This document shows, in pieces, positions 55,842 through 64,000 of a DNA stretch of 64,000 nucleotides. The translations under genes were made by a program, and so were the position numbers. Within the stretch, counting starts at the first letter, position 1. Each line of letters begins with the position of its first letter. The stretch comes from Streptomyces sp. NBC_00708 (GTDB lineage Bacteria; Actinomycetota; Actinomycetes; Streptomycetales; Streptomycetaceae): the NCBI GenBank assembly GCA_036226585.1, contig CP108997.1, positions 2,170,001 through 2,234,000 of the forward strand, written 5' to 3'. Below the pieces are notes generated by a model. The model saw only the letters and a program-made list of their open reading frames with translations. It searched no databases and was not told the origin of the DNA.

Positions 55842-56495
55842 ATGCGCCGGCTCTCCGTTCCCGGGGCCTGGGTGCACGAGCCCCAGGTCTTCCCGGACGG
55901 CCGCGGCAGCTTCCACGAGTGGTTCAGGGCCGCGGACCTGGAGGCCGCGGCCGGGCACACGCTGGGGCTCGCTCAGGCCAACTTCTCCGCCTCGCGCCGG
56001 GGCACGCTGCGCGGGATCCACTTCGCCGACGTGCCGCCGGGCCAGGCGAAGTACGTGAAGTGCGTGCGGGGCGCGGTGCTCGACGTGATCGTTGACGTAC
56101 GGACCGGCTCGCCCACGTACAAGCGGTGGGAGGCGGTCCGGCTGGACGACACCGGCCACCGGGCGGTCTACCTGGCGGAGGGGCTCGGCCACGCCTTCAT
56201 GGCGCTGACGGACGACGCGTGCGTGCTGTACCTGTGCTCCGAGGGCTATGCGCCGGAGCGCGAGCACGGCATCGACCCGCTCGACCCGGACCTGGGCATC
56301 GAGTGGCCGTCGGACATCGCACCGCTGCTGTCCCCGAAGGACGCCTCGGCCCCGAAGCTGGCCGGGGCCGAGGAGCGGGGGCTGCTGCCCTCGTACGCGG
56401 CGTGCGAGGCGTACTACGCGCGGCTGCGGGCGGGCGGCCCGGCGGTCCCGGGGGTCAGGGCCGGGGAGCCGTCGCTCGGTCCGTCCGGGCGCTGA
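55842..56495 (+). CDS. rfbC: dTDP-4-dehydrorhamnose 3,5-epimerase
   Basis: 217 aa, third step of dTDP-L-rhamnose synthesis. GTLRGIHFADVPPGQAKYVK carries the catalytic His, FPDGRGSFHEWF the substrate loop, and GLGHAFMALTDDACVLYLCS the C-terminal barrel with the Tyr region. ATG 55842 has GAGG about 9 nt upstream; the frame is open to 55635 but without similarity. It converges with rfbD and their 3' ends overlap by 82 bp. It is the only rhamnose gene here on the plus strand. Confidence 0.93.
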   Translation: MRRLSVPGAWVHEPQVFPDGRGSFHEWFRAADLEAAAGHTLGLAQANFSASRRGTLRGIHFADVPPGQAKYVKCVRGAVLDVIVDVRTGSPTYKRWEAVRLDDTGHRAVYLAEGLGHAFMALTDDACVLYLCSEGYAPEREHGIDPLDPDLGIEWPSDIAPLLSPKDASAPKLAGAEERGLLPSYAACEAYYARLRAGGPAVPGVRAGEPSLGPSGR

Positions 56496-57379
56496 GCGGG
56501 GCGTTCGGCGGCGAGCAGGGCGGGGAAGGCCTCGGCCAGCGCCGTACGCCAGTCGCGGACGGGGACGATCCCGGCGGCCGTGAAGCGGTTGTGGCCGAGC
56601 ACGCTGTACGCGGGCCGGGGCGCCGGGCGGGCGAAGGCGGCGCTGCTGGTCGGGCGGACGCGGTCCGGGTCGGCGCCGAGCAGCCGGAAGACCTCCCGGG
56701 CCAGGCCGTACCAGGTCGTCCCGCCGCCGCTGGTGCCGTGGTAGACGCCCGCCGGTGCGGTGCCGTCGAGCGCGGCGCGGCCCAGCAGGACCAGCTGTGC
56801 GGCGAGATCGGCGGTCCAGGTGGGCTGTCCGCGCTGGTCGTCCACCACGTCGAGGGTGTCCTTGACGGCTTCCAGTTTGATCATCGTACGGACGAAGTTG
56901 GCGCCGCCCGCCCCGTAGAGCCAGGCGGTGCGCACGACGTGGCCGGTGCCGGGCAGGGTCTCCAGGACCGCGCGCTCGCCGGCCAGTTTGGTGCGTCCGT
57001 AGGCGCTGCGCGGGGAGGTCGGGGCGTCCTCCGGGTACGGCCGGTCCGCGTCGCCCGCGAACACGTAGTCGGTGGAGACGTGCAGCAGGACGCTGCCGTG
57101 GGCGCGGCAGGCCTCGGCGAGGACGGCGGGCCCGGTCCCGTTGACGCGCAGCGCCTCCTCCTCCCGGCTCTCCGCCTCGTCGACGGCGGTCCAGGCGGCG
57201 CAGTTGACGACGACGGCGGGCCGGTGGGCGGCGAACGCCTCGCGCACGCGGGCCGGGTCGGCGATGTCCAGGGCCGCGCGGTCCGCCGCGACGGTGGTGA
57301 CGTCCGCGCGGGCGAGGGCGGCCGTCAGGTCCCGGCCGAGCATGCCGCCGGCCCCGGTGACCAGCCAGCGCGGGCTCAC
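56414..57379 (-). CDS. rfbD: dTDP-4-dehydrorhamnose reductase
   Basis: 321 aa, final step to dTDP-L-rhamnose. Rossmann motif WLVTGAGGMLGRDL at the N-terminus, SVLLHVSTDYVFAGDADRPY, and the catalytic YxxxK in SAYGRTKLAGE (about 130). GTG at 57379 overlaps the rfbB stop (GTGA). The last ~27 codons (Pro/Ser-rich) run antisense to the rfbC 3' end. Confidence 0.94.
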   Translation of the reverse strand: MSPRWLVTGAGGMLGRDLTAALARADVTTVAADRAALDIADPARVREAFAAHRPAVVVNCAAWTAVDEAESREEEALRVNGTGPAVLAEACRAHGSVLLHVSTDYVFAGDADRPYPEDAPTSPRSAYGRTKLAGERAVLETLPGTGHVVRTAWLYGAGGANFVRTMIKLEAVKDTLDVVDDQRGQPTWTADLAAQLVLLGRAALDGTAPAGVYHGTSGGGTTWYGLAREVFRLLGADPDRVRPTSSAAFARPAPRPAYSVLGHNRFTAAGIVPVRDWRTALAEAFPALLAAERPAQRPDGPSDGSPALTPGTAGPPARSRA

Positions 57380-58365
57380 AGGGCGGCCCTCTCCTTGAGC
57401 GGCTCCCACCAGGAGCGGTTCTCGCGGTACCAGCGCACGGTCTCGGCGAGGCCGGCGGAGAAGTCCTTGCGGGGCGCGTAGCCCAGCTCCTCGCGGATCT
57501 TGGTGCAGTCCACCGAGTAGCGCCGGTCGTGGCCCTTGCGGTCCTCGACGTGGATCACGTCGGTGTCCCAGTCGGCGTCGCAGGCCTCCAGGAGCAGCCG
57601 GGTGAGTTCCTTGTTGGAGAGTTCGGTGCCGCCGCCGATGTTGTAGACCTCGCCGGGGCGGCCCTGGGTGCGGACGAGTTCGATGCCCTGGACGTGGTCG
57701 TCGATGTGCAGCCAGTCGCGGACATGGGCGCCGTCGCCGTACAGCGGGACGGGCAGCCCCTCCAGGAGGTTGGTGACGAAGAGCGGGATGACCTTCTCGG
57801 GGAAGTGGTGGTGGCCGTAGTTGTTGGAGCAGCGGGTGACGCGCACGTCGAGACCGTGGGTGCGGTGGTACGCGAGGGCGATGAGGTCGCTGGAGGCCTT
57901 GGAGGCGGAGTACGGGGAGTTGGGCGCGAGGGGTTCGTCCTCGGTCCAGGAGCCCTCGTCGATGGAGCCGTAGACCTCGTCGGTGGAGACGTGGACGAAG
58001 GTGCCCACGCCCGCCTCGTGCGCGGCGTGGACCAGGGTGTGGGTGCCGGTGACGTTCGTACGGACGAAGGCGGCGCCGCCGTCGATGGAGCGGTCGACGT
58101 GGGACTCGGCGGCGAAGTGCACCACCTGGTCGTGCCCGGCCGTGAGCCGGCCCACCAGTTCCGCGTCGCAGATGTCGCCGTGCACGAAGGCGAGGCCCGG
58201 GTGGTCCCGGACCTCGTCCAGGTTGGCCGGGTTGCCCGCGTAGGTCAGGGCGTCGAGCACGGTGACGGAGACGTTCCCGGGGCCGTCCGGGCCGAGGAGC
58301 GTACGGACGTAGTGGGAGCCGATGAAGCCGGCGCCGCCGGTGACGAGGATGCGGGTGGGGGTCAT
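57376..58365 (-). CDS. rfbB: dTDP-glucose 4,6-dehydratase
   Basis: 329 aa, second step of the dTDP-sugar pathway. NAD motif LVTGGAGFIGSHYVR, THTLVHAAHEAGVGTFVHVS with STDEVYG (catalytic Thr/Asp/Glu), YSASKASSDLIALAYHRTHG (YxxxK), and RVTRCSNNYGHHHFPEKVIP. ATG 58365 overlaps the rfbA stop by 4 nt, so rfbA-rfbB-rfbD are coupled. Confidence 0.96.
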   Translation of the reverse strand: MTPTRILVTGGAGFIGSHYVRTLLGPDGPGNVSVTVLDALTYAGNPANLDEVRDHPGLAFVHGDICDAELVGRLTAGHDQVVHFAAESHVDRSIDGGAAFVRTNVTGTHTLVHAAHEAGVGTFVHVSTDEVYGSIDEGSWTEDEPLAPNSPYSASKASSDLIALAYHRTHGLDVRVTRCSNNYGHHHFPEKVIPLFVTNLLEGLPVPLYGDGAHVRDWLHIDDHVQGIELVRTQGRPGEVYNIGGGTELSNKELTRLLLEACDADWDTDVIHVEDRKGHDRRYSVDCTKIREELGYAPRKDFSAGLAETVRWYRENRSWWEPLKERAAL

Positions 58366-59432
58366 GAGGAGATCTGCACCTTGCTGTGGTCGCCGAGGAC
58401 GAGTCGGTGGGCGGAGGGGCTGCGGGGCGCGGGCGTCACCTCGACGTCATGGCCGATCAGCGAGGCCTCCACGCGCCGCACCCCGTCGATGGACGCGCCC
58501 CGCAGCACGATGGAGTACTCGATCTCGCTGTCCTCGATGCGGCAGTTGCGGGAGACCGAGGTGAACGGGCCGACATAGGCGTCGCTGATCACCGACCCGG
58601 TCCCGATGATGACGGGCCCGACGATGCGGCTGCGGGTGACCCGGGCGCCCGGTTCGATGAGCACCCGGCCGATGATCTCGCTCTCGCCGTCGACGTAGGC
58701 GCCCTCGGTGCACGGCTCGACGCTCTCCAGCACGGTCCGGTTGACCTCCAGCATGTCCGTGACGTTGCCGGTGTCCTTCCAGTAGCCCCGGATGACGGTG
58801 GAGCGCACGTCGCGTTCCCGGTCGATCAGCCACTGGATGGCGTGGGTGATCTCCAGCTCGCCGCGCCAGGAGGGCCGGATCGAGCGGACGGCCTCGTGGA
58901 CGGCCGGGGTGAAGAGGTAGACGCCCACGAGCGCGAGATCGCTCTTGGGGTGCTCGGGCTTCTCCTCCAGCGCCACCACTCTGCCGTCCCCGTCCAGTTC
59001 CGCGACGCCGAACGAGGTCGGGTCGGGCACATGGGTCAGCAGGATCTGCGCGTCCGGCCGGTCCGCGCGGAACTCCTCGACCAGGCCCGCGATCCCGCCG
59101 ACGATGAAGTTGTCGCCCAGGTACATCACGAAGTCGTCGTTCCCCAGGAAGCGCTGGGCGACCAGGACCGCGTGGGCGAGACCCAGGGGTTCGGACTGCG
59201 GGATGTAGGTGACATCGATACCGAAGCGCGAACCGTCCCCCACCGCCGCGCGGATCTCCTCCTCGGTGTCGCCCACGATGATGCCGACCTCGGTGATACC
59301 GGCTTCGGCGATGGCCTCCAGGCCGTAGAACAGCACCGGTTTGTTCGCCACCGGCACCAGCTGTTTGGCCGAGGTATGGGTAATGGGACGAAGCCGGGTG
59401 CCCGCCCCACCGGAAAGTACGAGAGCCTTCAC
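58362..59432 (-). CDS. rfbA: Glucose-1-phosphate thymidylyltransferase, long (StrD-like) form
   Basis: 356 aa. Nucleotidyltransferase signature LVLSGGAGTRLRPITHTSAK, then DFVMYLGDNFI and GVAELDGDGRVVALEEKPEH. Unlike the ~290-aa short RmlA, it has a C-terminal left-handed beta-helix (about 245-350: ESEIIGRVLIEPGARVTRSR, GPVIIGTGSVISDAYVGPFT), as in StrD-type enzymes found with natural-product and cell-wall sugar genes. GTG 59432 has GTGGGGG upstream. First gene of the minus-strand rhamnose operon. Confidence 0.94.
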   Translation of the reverse strand: MKALVLSGGAGTRLRPITHTSAKQLVPVANKPVLFYGLEAIAEAGITEVGIIVGDTEEEIRAAVGDGSRFGIDVTYIPQSEPLGLAHAVLVAQRFLGNDDFVMYLGDNFIVGGIAGLVEEFRADRPDAQILLTHVPDPTSFGVAELDGDGRVVALEEKPEHPKSDLALVGVYLFTPAVHEAVRSIRPSWRGELEITHAIQWLIDRERDVRSTVIRGYWKDTGNVTDMLEVNRTVLESVEPCTEGAYVDGESEIIGRVLIEPGARVTRSRIVGPVIIGTGSVISDAYVGPFTSVSRNCRIEDSEIEYSIVLRGASIDGVRRVEASLIGHDVEVTPAPRSPSAHRLVLGDHSKVQISS

Positions 59433-59794
59433 AGTTTCTGCCCCCACGATGAGATGTGGCCGATGAGATGGCGGTCCTGTCGCAGCCGTGACCTCCGGCC
59501 GACCTTACTGAGATTCGCCCGCACTTCCGTGACAAAACAGCACCGGTCCGCCCGTTGCGGCACATCCGGCGCGCTCTCGCACCTTTCCTTGCTCCGGGGG
59601 AGTGAATTCATGGACATGGCAAAGGGTTGTGCGCGGGCGCTCGTTTCTCACGAAGCTTTCACGCCCGTCTCATCGTCCGACTGGCCGCATTCCCTACGGT
59701 GGCTCTCGAAATCCCCGCTCCTTCGCGCACCCCGGCCAAAAGCCGCCGCCCCCACGGCGCACACAAGAGCCCGAGCTCTTTTGGAGTCCCACCC
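59433..59794. other. Divergent intergenic region of the cell-wall cluster
   Basis: About 360 bp between rfbA (minus) and the glycerophosphotransferase-like gene (plus). It must contain both promoters. On the plus strand TACGGT near 59694 could be a -10. In-frame sequence upstream of the GTG at 59795 exists but lacks similarity or a ribosome site. No small gene is supported. Confidence 0.5.
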
Positions 59795-61846
59795 GTGCCA
59801 CCTCTCCCCCGCCCCCTCCGCTCCGCCGCGAAGGCCCTCCCCCTCGTCCTGCTGGCGGCCTCCTTCACCGTCCAGGCCGCGGCGGCCGTCGTCCCTCATC
59901 TGCTCCTGCTGGCCCTGGCGACCGCGGGCGTCCTGGGCGCGGAAGCCGCCCTGCACCGGTGGCTGCCCGGCCAGGTCGCCCTGCTCGCCAAGGTGCGCGC
60001 CGACACCATGACCCGCCGCCTGACCTGCGACTTCCTGTTGCTCTTCGGGATGGCCCGGCTGCCGGGACACCAGCGCGAGGCGGTCTATCTCCCGCTCGTC
60101 CTCGGTCTGCTCCTCTGTTACGCCCTGCACTTCGCCCTCCACGCGGCGGCGATCCGGGTGCGCCAGTCACGGACCCTGCCCCTGCTCACCCGGAACATCG
60201 ACGCCTCCGCGCTGCGCATCACCCCGGCGCCGCCCGCCCTGCTGACCCGCCGCCACGGGCCCCGGCTGCTGCTGTTCGGGCTGCCGGCCACCGCCGGACT
60301 GCTGGTGACCGCCGCGACCGACCGGCCCCAGTACGCCGCGACGGGCATCGCGGTGACGGCCGGCCTCGCGGCGGTGGCCCTCGGCGAGCTGGTGCGGGCA
60401 CTGGCACGCCGCCGGCCTGCCGGGCCCGAGGAGGTGCAGGCGTGGTTCGACGCCTGGCTCGACGACTACCGGCCCACCGTCGGCATGTACTTCTCGGGCG
60501 GCGCCTCCTCCGCGTACCAGGCGAACATGTGGCTGGAAGCGCTGGCCTCGCTCGGCGAACGGCCGGTCGTCGTGGTGCGCGAGCGCTTCATGATGCAGCG
60601 CATCGGCGTCACCGACCTCCCCGTCGTCTGCCTTCCGAAGGTCGCCCAGCTGCTGCGCCTGGAGCAGTCGGCCCTCAAGGTGCTGATCCACCCGGCGAAC
60701 TCCGGCAAGACCTCGCAGGTCCTGCGCATCCCGACGATCAAGCACGCCTTCGTCAACCACGGCGAGAGCGACAAGCTCTCCAGTTGCAACCCGTACGCGA
60801 AGGCGTACGACGAGGTGTGGGTCGCCGGCCCCGCCGCCCGCGAGCGCTACGCCCTGGCCGATGTCGGGGTCAGGGACGCCGACGTCGTGGAGATAGGCCG
60901 TCCTCAGCTGGCGCCGGTCGCCCCGTACGCGGGCCCGCCCTCCGGCCCGTACACGACCGTGCTCTACGCCCCCACCTGGGAGGGCTGGGACGGCAACCCG
61001 GGCAACACCTCGGTCGTCCTGGCCGGCGAGAACATCGTCCGGGAACTGCTCGCCGACCCCGGCGTCCGGCTCCTGTACAAACCGCACCCCATGACCGGCT
61101 CGGTGGACCCCCGCGCGGGCGCCGCCGACGCCCGCATCCGGGACCTGATCCACGCGGCCAACCGCGCCCGCACCGGCCCGCCCCCCGCCGCCGGGGCCGC
61201 CGACGAGCTCGCCCGGCGCACCGCCGGGCTGGACGCCCTGACCGCGTCCGCCTTCCGCCCCGCCGCGGACGACGCCGAACGGATGCTGGCCCAGGGCGCG
61301 CCGGAGGCCGGGCGGGCCGCCGCGGCCGAGGCGGCGACGGCGGCCTGGGAAGCGGCGTACTGGGCGTCCCTGCCGGCCGGGGAGCACCGGATCGTCACGG
61401 CGGCGCGGCCCGCGCTGTACTCCTGCTTCAACGCCTCGGACCTCCTGATCAGCGATGTGTCGAGCGTGATCGGCGACTACCTGGCCGGCGAGAAGCCGTA
61501 CGCCGTGGCCAACACCAGCGGCCTGTCCGACGCGGTGTTCCGCGCCACCTTCCCGACGGTCTCGGCGGCGACAGTCCTCACCCCGGACGCGGCGGGCGTC
61601 CCCGCCCTCCTCGCGGCCGTGCGCGACCCCGGGGGCGACGGGCTCGCCGAGGCGCGGGCGGCCCTGAAACTCCGGCTGCTCGGCCCGTCCGACCCGCCGT
61701 CCCCGGTCCGGTTCGCGGAGGCGGTGCGGGAGCTGTGCGAGGCCGCGGACACGCACCGGCTGCGGATGACGGACCGGCTGCTCCCCGGCATACCGGCCCA
61801 GCGCACCGCCGTCCCCGAGACCACGGGCCTGGACCTGGAGGCCTGA
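59795..61846 (+). CDS. CDP-glycerol glycerophosphotransferase-like (TagF family) membrane protein
   Basis: 683 aa. The N-terminal third has several hydrophobic segments (ALPLVLLAASFTVQAAAAVV, YLPLVLGLLLCYALHFALHA, RLLLFGLPATAGLLVTAATD). The C-terminal half is a Glyphos_transf domain: VRERFMMQRIGVTDLPVVCL, TIKHAFVNHGESDKLSSCNP, VLYAPTWEGWDGNPGNTSVV, LLYKPHPMTGS and DLLISDVSSVIGDYLAGEKP. The HGxxDK and HPM/DVSS motifs match TagF/TagB polymerases that build teichoic-acid-like glycerophosphate chains. GTG 59795 has GGAG 9 nt upstream. The donor substrate is inferred from the family only. Confidence 0.85.
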   Translation: MPPLPRPLRSAAKALPLVLLAASFTVQAAAAVVPHLLLLALATAGVLGAEAALHRWLPGQVALLAKVRADTMTRRLTCDFLLLFGMARLPGHQREAVYLPLVLGLLLCYALHFALHAAAIRVRQSRTLPLLTRNIDASALRITPAPPALLTRRHGPRLLLFGLPATAGLLVTAATDRPQYAATGIAVTAGLAAVALGELVRALARRRPAGPEEVQAWFDAWLDDYRPTVGMYFSGGASSAYQANMWLEALASLGERPVVVVRERFMMQRIGVTDLPVVCLPKVAQLLRLEQSALKVLIHPANSGKTSQVLRIPTIKHAFVNHGESDKLSSCNPYAKAYDEVWVAGPAARERYALADVGVRDADVVEIGRPQLAPVAPYAGPPSGPYTTVLYAPTWEGWDGNPGNTSVVLAGENIVRELLADPGVRLLYKPHPMTGSVDPRAGAADARIRDLIHAANRARTGPPPAAGAADELARRTAGLDALTASAFRPAADDAERMLAQGAPEAGRAAAAEAATAAWEAAYWASLPAGEHRIVTAARPALYSCFNASDLLISDVSSVIGDYLAGEKPYAVANTSGLSDAVFRATFPTVSAATVLTPDAAGVPALLAAVRDPGGDGLAEARAALKLRLLGPSDPPSPVRFAEAVRELCEAADTHRLRMTDRLLPGIPAQRTAVPETTGLDLEA

Positions 61847-61855
61847 CGACGTACG

Positions 61856-61897
61856 AAGGGCCCGGCACCGCTCGACGGGGAGCGGTGCCGGGCCCTT
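61856..61897. terminator. Bidirectional terminator
   Basis: Perfect 18-bp stem AAGGGCCCGGCACCGCTC (61856-61873) and its complement (61880-61897), 6-nt loop, between convergent tagF-like and galE genes. Confidence 0.92.
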
Positions 61898-61901
61898 CGC
61901 G

Positions 61902-61951
61902 CGGCCCCTTACGGGTGGCGCACCTTCGTCCGGCCCCTTACGGGTGGCGCA
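61902..61951. repeat. 21-bp direct repeat across the galE stop codon
   Basis: CGGCCCCTTACGGGTGGCGCA occurs at 61902-61922 and 61931-61951. The second copy contains the galE stop (TAA on the minus strand) and the codons for its last residues; the first is a downstream duplicate. Confidence 0.85.
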
Positions 61952-62909
61952 GGCGCCAGCCCTGCCAGGCGGACTCGATCATCTCGTCCACGCCGTACCG
62001 CGCCGACCAGTCCAGCTCCGCGCGGATGCGGTCGGCGGCGGCGACCACGCGGGCCGGGTCGCCGGGGCGGCGGGCGGTGACCTCGGCGGTGGTGTCCTCG
62101 TTGCCCGTGACCTTGAGGATGCGGTCGACCATCTCGCGCACCGAGCTGCCCTCGCCGCGGCCGATGTTCAGGGTGAGGTCCGTGCCGGCCGCGGCGGACT
62201 CCAGCCGGCGGGCGGCCGCGAGGTGGGCGGAGGCGATGTCCTCGACGTGGATGTAGTCGCGGATGCAGGTGCCGTCCGGGGTCGCGTAGTCGTCGCCGAA
62301 GATGCGCGGGGCCTCGCCGGCCTCCAGGCGCTCGAAGACCATCGGGATCAGGTTGAAGACCCCGGCGTCGGCCAGCTCCGGCTCGGCCGCGCCCGCCACG
62401 TTGAAGTAGCGCAGCGAGGCACAGCGCAGCCCGTGAGCCCGAGCGGCGGCGTGGATCAGCCACTCGCCGACGAGCTTGGTCTCGCCGTAGGGGCTCATCG
62501 GCGCGCACGGCGTCGTCTCGGTGACGAGATCGACGTCGGGCATGCCGTAGACGGCGGCCGAGGAGGAGAACACCAGCCGGTCGACGCCCGCGGCGACCAT
62601 GCTCTCCAGCAGGACCTCCAGGCCGGTGACGTTCTCCTTGTAGTAGTAGAGGGGGCGCTCCACGGACTCGCCGACCTGCTTCTTGCCCGCGATGTGCACC
62701 ACACCGGTCACCCCGTGCTCGCGGATCGCGGCGTCGAGAGCCTGGCGGTCGAGCACGCTGCCGGTCACCAGGGGAACCCCCGCGGGCACCTTCTCCGCGC
62801 TGCCGGTCGACAGGTCGTCGAACACGACCACCCGCTGACCGCCCGCGAGCATCGCGCGCACCACGTGCGCGCCGATGTACCCCGCCCCGCCCGTAACCAT
62901 CCAGGTCAT
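61938..62909 (-). CDS. galE: UDP-glucose 4-epimerase
   Basis: 323 aa. Interconverts UDP-glucose and UDP-galactose (or the GlcNAc forms). WMVTGGAGYIGAHVVRAML, VVHIAGKKQVGESVERPLYY, LVFSSSAAVYG, SPYGETKLVGEWL (YxxxK, about 147) and RYFNVAGAAEPELADAG mark the family. ATG 62909. Divergent from the glycosyltransferase by 189 bp. It probably supplies the sugar nucleotide used by the cluster; preference for GlcNAc or Glc cannot be told by eye. Confidence 0.94.
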   Translation of the reverse strand: MTWMVTGGAGYIGAHVVRAMLAGGQRVVVFDDLSTGSAEKVPAGVPLVTGSVLDRQALDAAIREHGVTGVVHIAGKKQVGESVERPLYYYKENVTGLEVLLESMVAAGVDRLVFSSSAAVYGMPDVDLVTETTPCAPMSPYGETKLVGEWLIHAAARAHGLRCASLRYFNVAGAAEPELADAGVFNLIPMVFERLEAGEAPRIFGDDYATPDGTCIRDYIHVEDIASAHLAAARRLESAAAGTDLTLNIGRGEGSSVREMVDRILKVTGNEDTTAEVTARRPGDPARVVAAADRIRAELDWSARYGVDEMIESAWQGWRLRHP

Positions 62910-63098
62910 GTCGTGCGTCTCCTGTCAGATGCTGAACCCTGTCGGCGTTCCACCCTACGCGGACGCCCCGAGGCACCCCCCTGGGACGGCCGGGGCGATC
63001 AATTACGCTGTCCGGGTGCCGGACGCCGACCACTGTCGCACGGTCCGGCCGCGCCCCTCGTACAACCTCTGTGGACAGCCCTCTGGAACTGGTGGACG

Positions 63099-64000
63099 AT
63101 GCCTCGACTGACACTCATCGTGCCTGCGTACAACGTGCAGGGGTACATCGGGGAGTGTCTGGACTCCGTGCTCGGGCAGGATTTCACCGACATCGAGGTC
63201 ATCGGCGTCGACGACTGTTCCCCGGACGGCTCCGGCGCGATCCTCGACTCGTACGCGGTCCGGGACTCCCGGCTGCGTGTGCTGCACCTCACGGAGAACG
63301 TGGGCCTGGGCCGTGCGCGCAACGCGGGGCTGGACGCGGCGACCGGTGACTACGTCCTCTTCCTGGACAGCGACGACACCCTGGCGCCGGGCTCGCTGGC
63401 GGCGATCGCCGCGCGGCTCGACGCGACGGACGACCCGGACATCCTGGTCTACGACTACACCCGGACCTACTGGGACGGGCGGTTGCTGCGCAACAAGCGC
63501 TCCGCCCTGCTGAGCGAGGACGGCCCGGACGTCTTCTCGCTCGCGGAGCGCCCGCAGCTGCTGGATCTGCTGCAGATCGTGTGGAACAAGGCCTACCGGC
63601 GCGATTTCGTCACCCGGCAGGGATTCCGTTTCCCGCCCGGTTATTACGAGGACGCGCCCTGGACGTACAGCTCGATGATCGCGGCGGAACGCATCGCGGT
63701 GCTGGACCGTTCCTGTGTGCTGTACCGGCAGCGGCGTGAGGGCGGCAACATTCTCGGTACGGTCAGCCGGAAGCATTTCGATGTCTTCGACCAGTACGAC
63801 CGGGTCTTCGCCTTCCTGGACGAGCGCCCCGAATGGGATGTATGGCGTCCGGCGCTCTTCCGGAAAATGGCCGACCAGTTCCTGACCGTGCTGGAGAAGC
63901 CGGGCCGGCTGCCGCGCAACGCGCGCGCCGAATTCTTCCACCGGGCGGCCGAGCACTACCGCGCACGCCTTCCGGAGGGCTTCGAACGCCCGCCGGGCGG
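63099..64000 (+). CDS. Family 2 glycosyltransferase (3' end outside window)
   Basis: About 300 residues visible. GT-A domain: PRLTLIVPAYNVQGYIGECL, DIEVIGVDDCSPDGSGAILD, NVGLGRARNAGLDAATGDYV and the metal-binding DSDD (90-93). Further on, VWNKAYRRDFVTRQGFRFPP and GYYEDAPWTYSSMIAAERIA are typical of teichoic-acid-cluster GT2 enzymes. In Streptomyces such proteins are often fused to a C-terminal CDP-glycerol glycerophosphotransferase domain, which could lie beyond the window. ATG 63099. No signal peptide. Confidence 0.9.
   Translation, partial: MPRLTLIVPAYNVQGYIGECLDSVLGQDFTDIEVIGVDDCSPDGSGAILDSYAVRDSRLRVLHLTENVGLGRARNAGLDAATGDYVLFLDSDDTLAPGSLAAIAARLDATDDPDILVYDYTRTYWDGRLLRNKRSALLSEDGPDVFSLAERPQLLDLLQIVWNKAYRRDFVTRQGFRFPPGYYEDAPWTYSSMIAAERIAVLDRSCVLYRQRREGGNILGTVSRKHFDVFDQYDRVFAFLDERPEWDVWRPALFRKMADQFLTVLEKPGRLPRNARAEFFHRAAEHYRARLPEGFERPPG

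Overview
This is about 64 kb of chromosome from a Streptomyces-like actinomycete. The evidence is very high GC with G/C at third codon positions, frequent GTG starts, a CIRCE-controlled hrcA, and the gene neighbourhood hrcA / hemW / lepA / rpsT / holA / comEC / comEA / degV / leuS / rsfS / nadD / proA / proB, which fits a Streptomyces core region. No assignment below genus level is possible.

Layout. 1-18.1 kb is housekeeping: hrcA (cut by the window edge) with its CIRCE, an MBL-fold hydrolase, a DUF3097 protein, a large membrane-anchored solute-binding protein, hemW, an RsbW/RsbU-type switch protein, fadD, lepA, rpsT, a 60-bp tandem repeat block, holA, a YceI protein, an arylamine N-acetyltransferase and a PPOX-fold protein. 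18.1-35.9 kb holds comEC split in two by a 15-kb mobile element. 35.8-42 kb holds comEA, degV, a coiled-coil membrane protein and leuS with an apparent leucine attenuator. 42-54.4 kb holds two identical tRNA-Ala(GGC) genes around an MFS pump and its regulator, then a CTG-started histidine phosphatase, rsfS, a degenerate LCP protein, nadD, small membrane proteins, an M48 peptidase and proA. 54.5-64 kb holds proB and then a cell-wall glycan cluster: dTDP-rhamnose genes rfbA-B-D and rfbC, a CDP-glycerol glycerophosphotransferase-like protein, galE and a family 2 glycosyltransferase cut by the window end.

The most interesting part is the element at about 18,900-33,975. Four genes overlapping by 4 nt encode three tyrosine-recombinase-like proteins and a small TnpC-like coiled-coil protein, as in Tn554-type transposons. 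Both ends read TTCCCT inward, each abutting a 6-bp core (GATGTC on one side, GAGACT on the other). Joining the flanks rebuilds comEC in frame across its conserved DVGQGD motif. The lower-GC cargo contains (i) an unrecognised two-gene module, a winged-helix-like protein overlapping a PD-(D/E)XK-type nuclease, and (ii) a Gabija-like pair, an OLD-family ATPase/TOPRIM protein with a UvrD-like helicase. It also carries a zinc-finger microprotein, an XRE regulator, two IS remnants and a small inverted-repeat element. I read it as a defence-carrying, site-specific transposon whose preferred site lies in the DNA-uptake gene. The two-gene nuclease module is the best candidate for an undescribed system.

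Besides the element, the sequence supports a leaderless leucine leader peptide before a terminator upstream of leuS, several promoters placed so that mRNAs would start at the initiation codon, and a forced CTG start.
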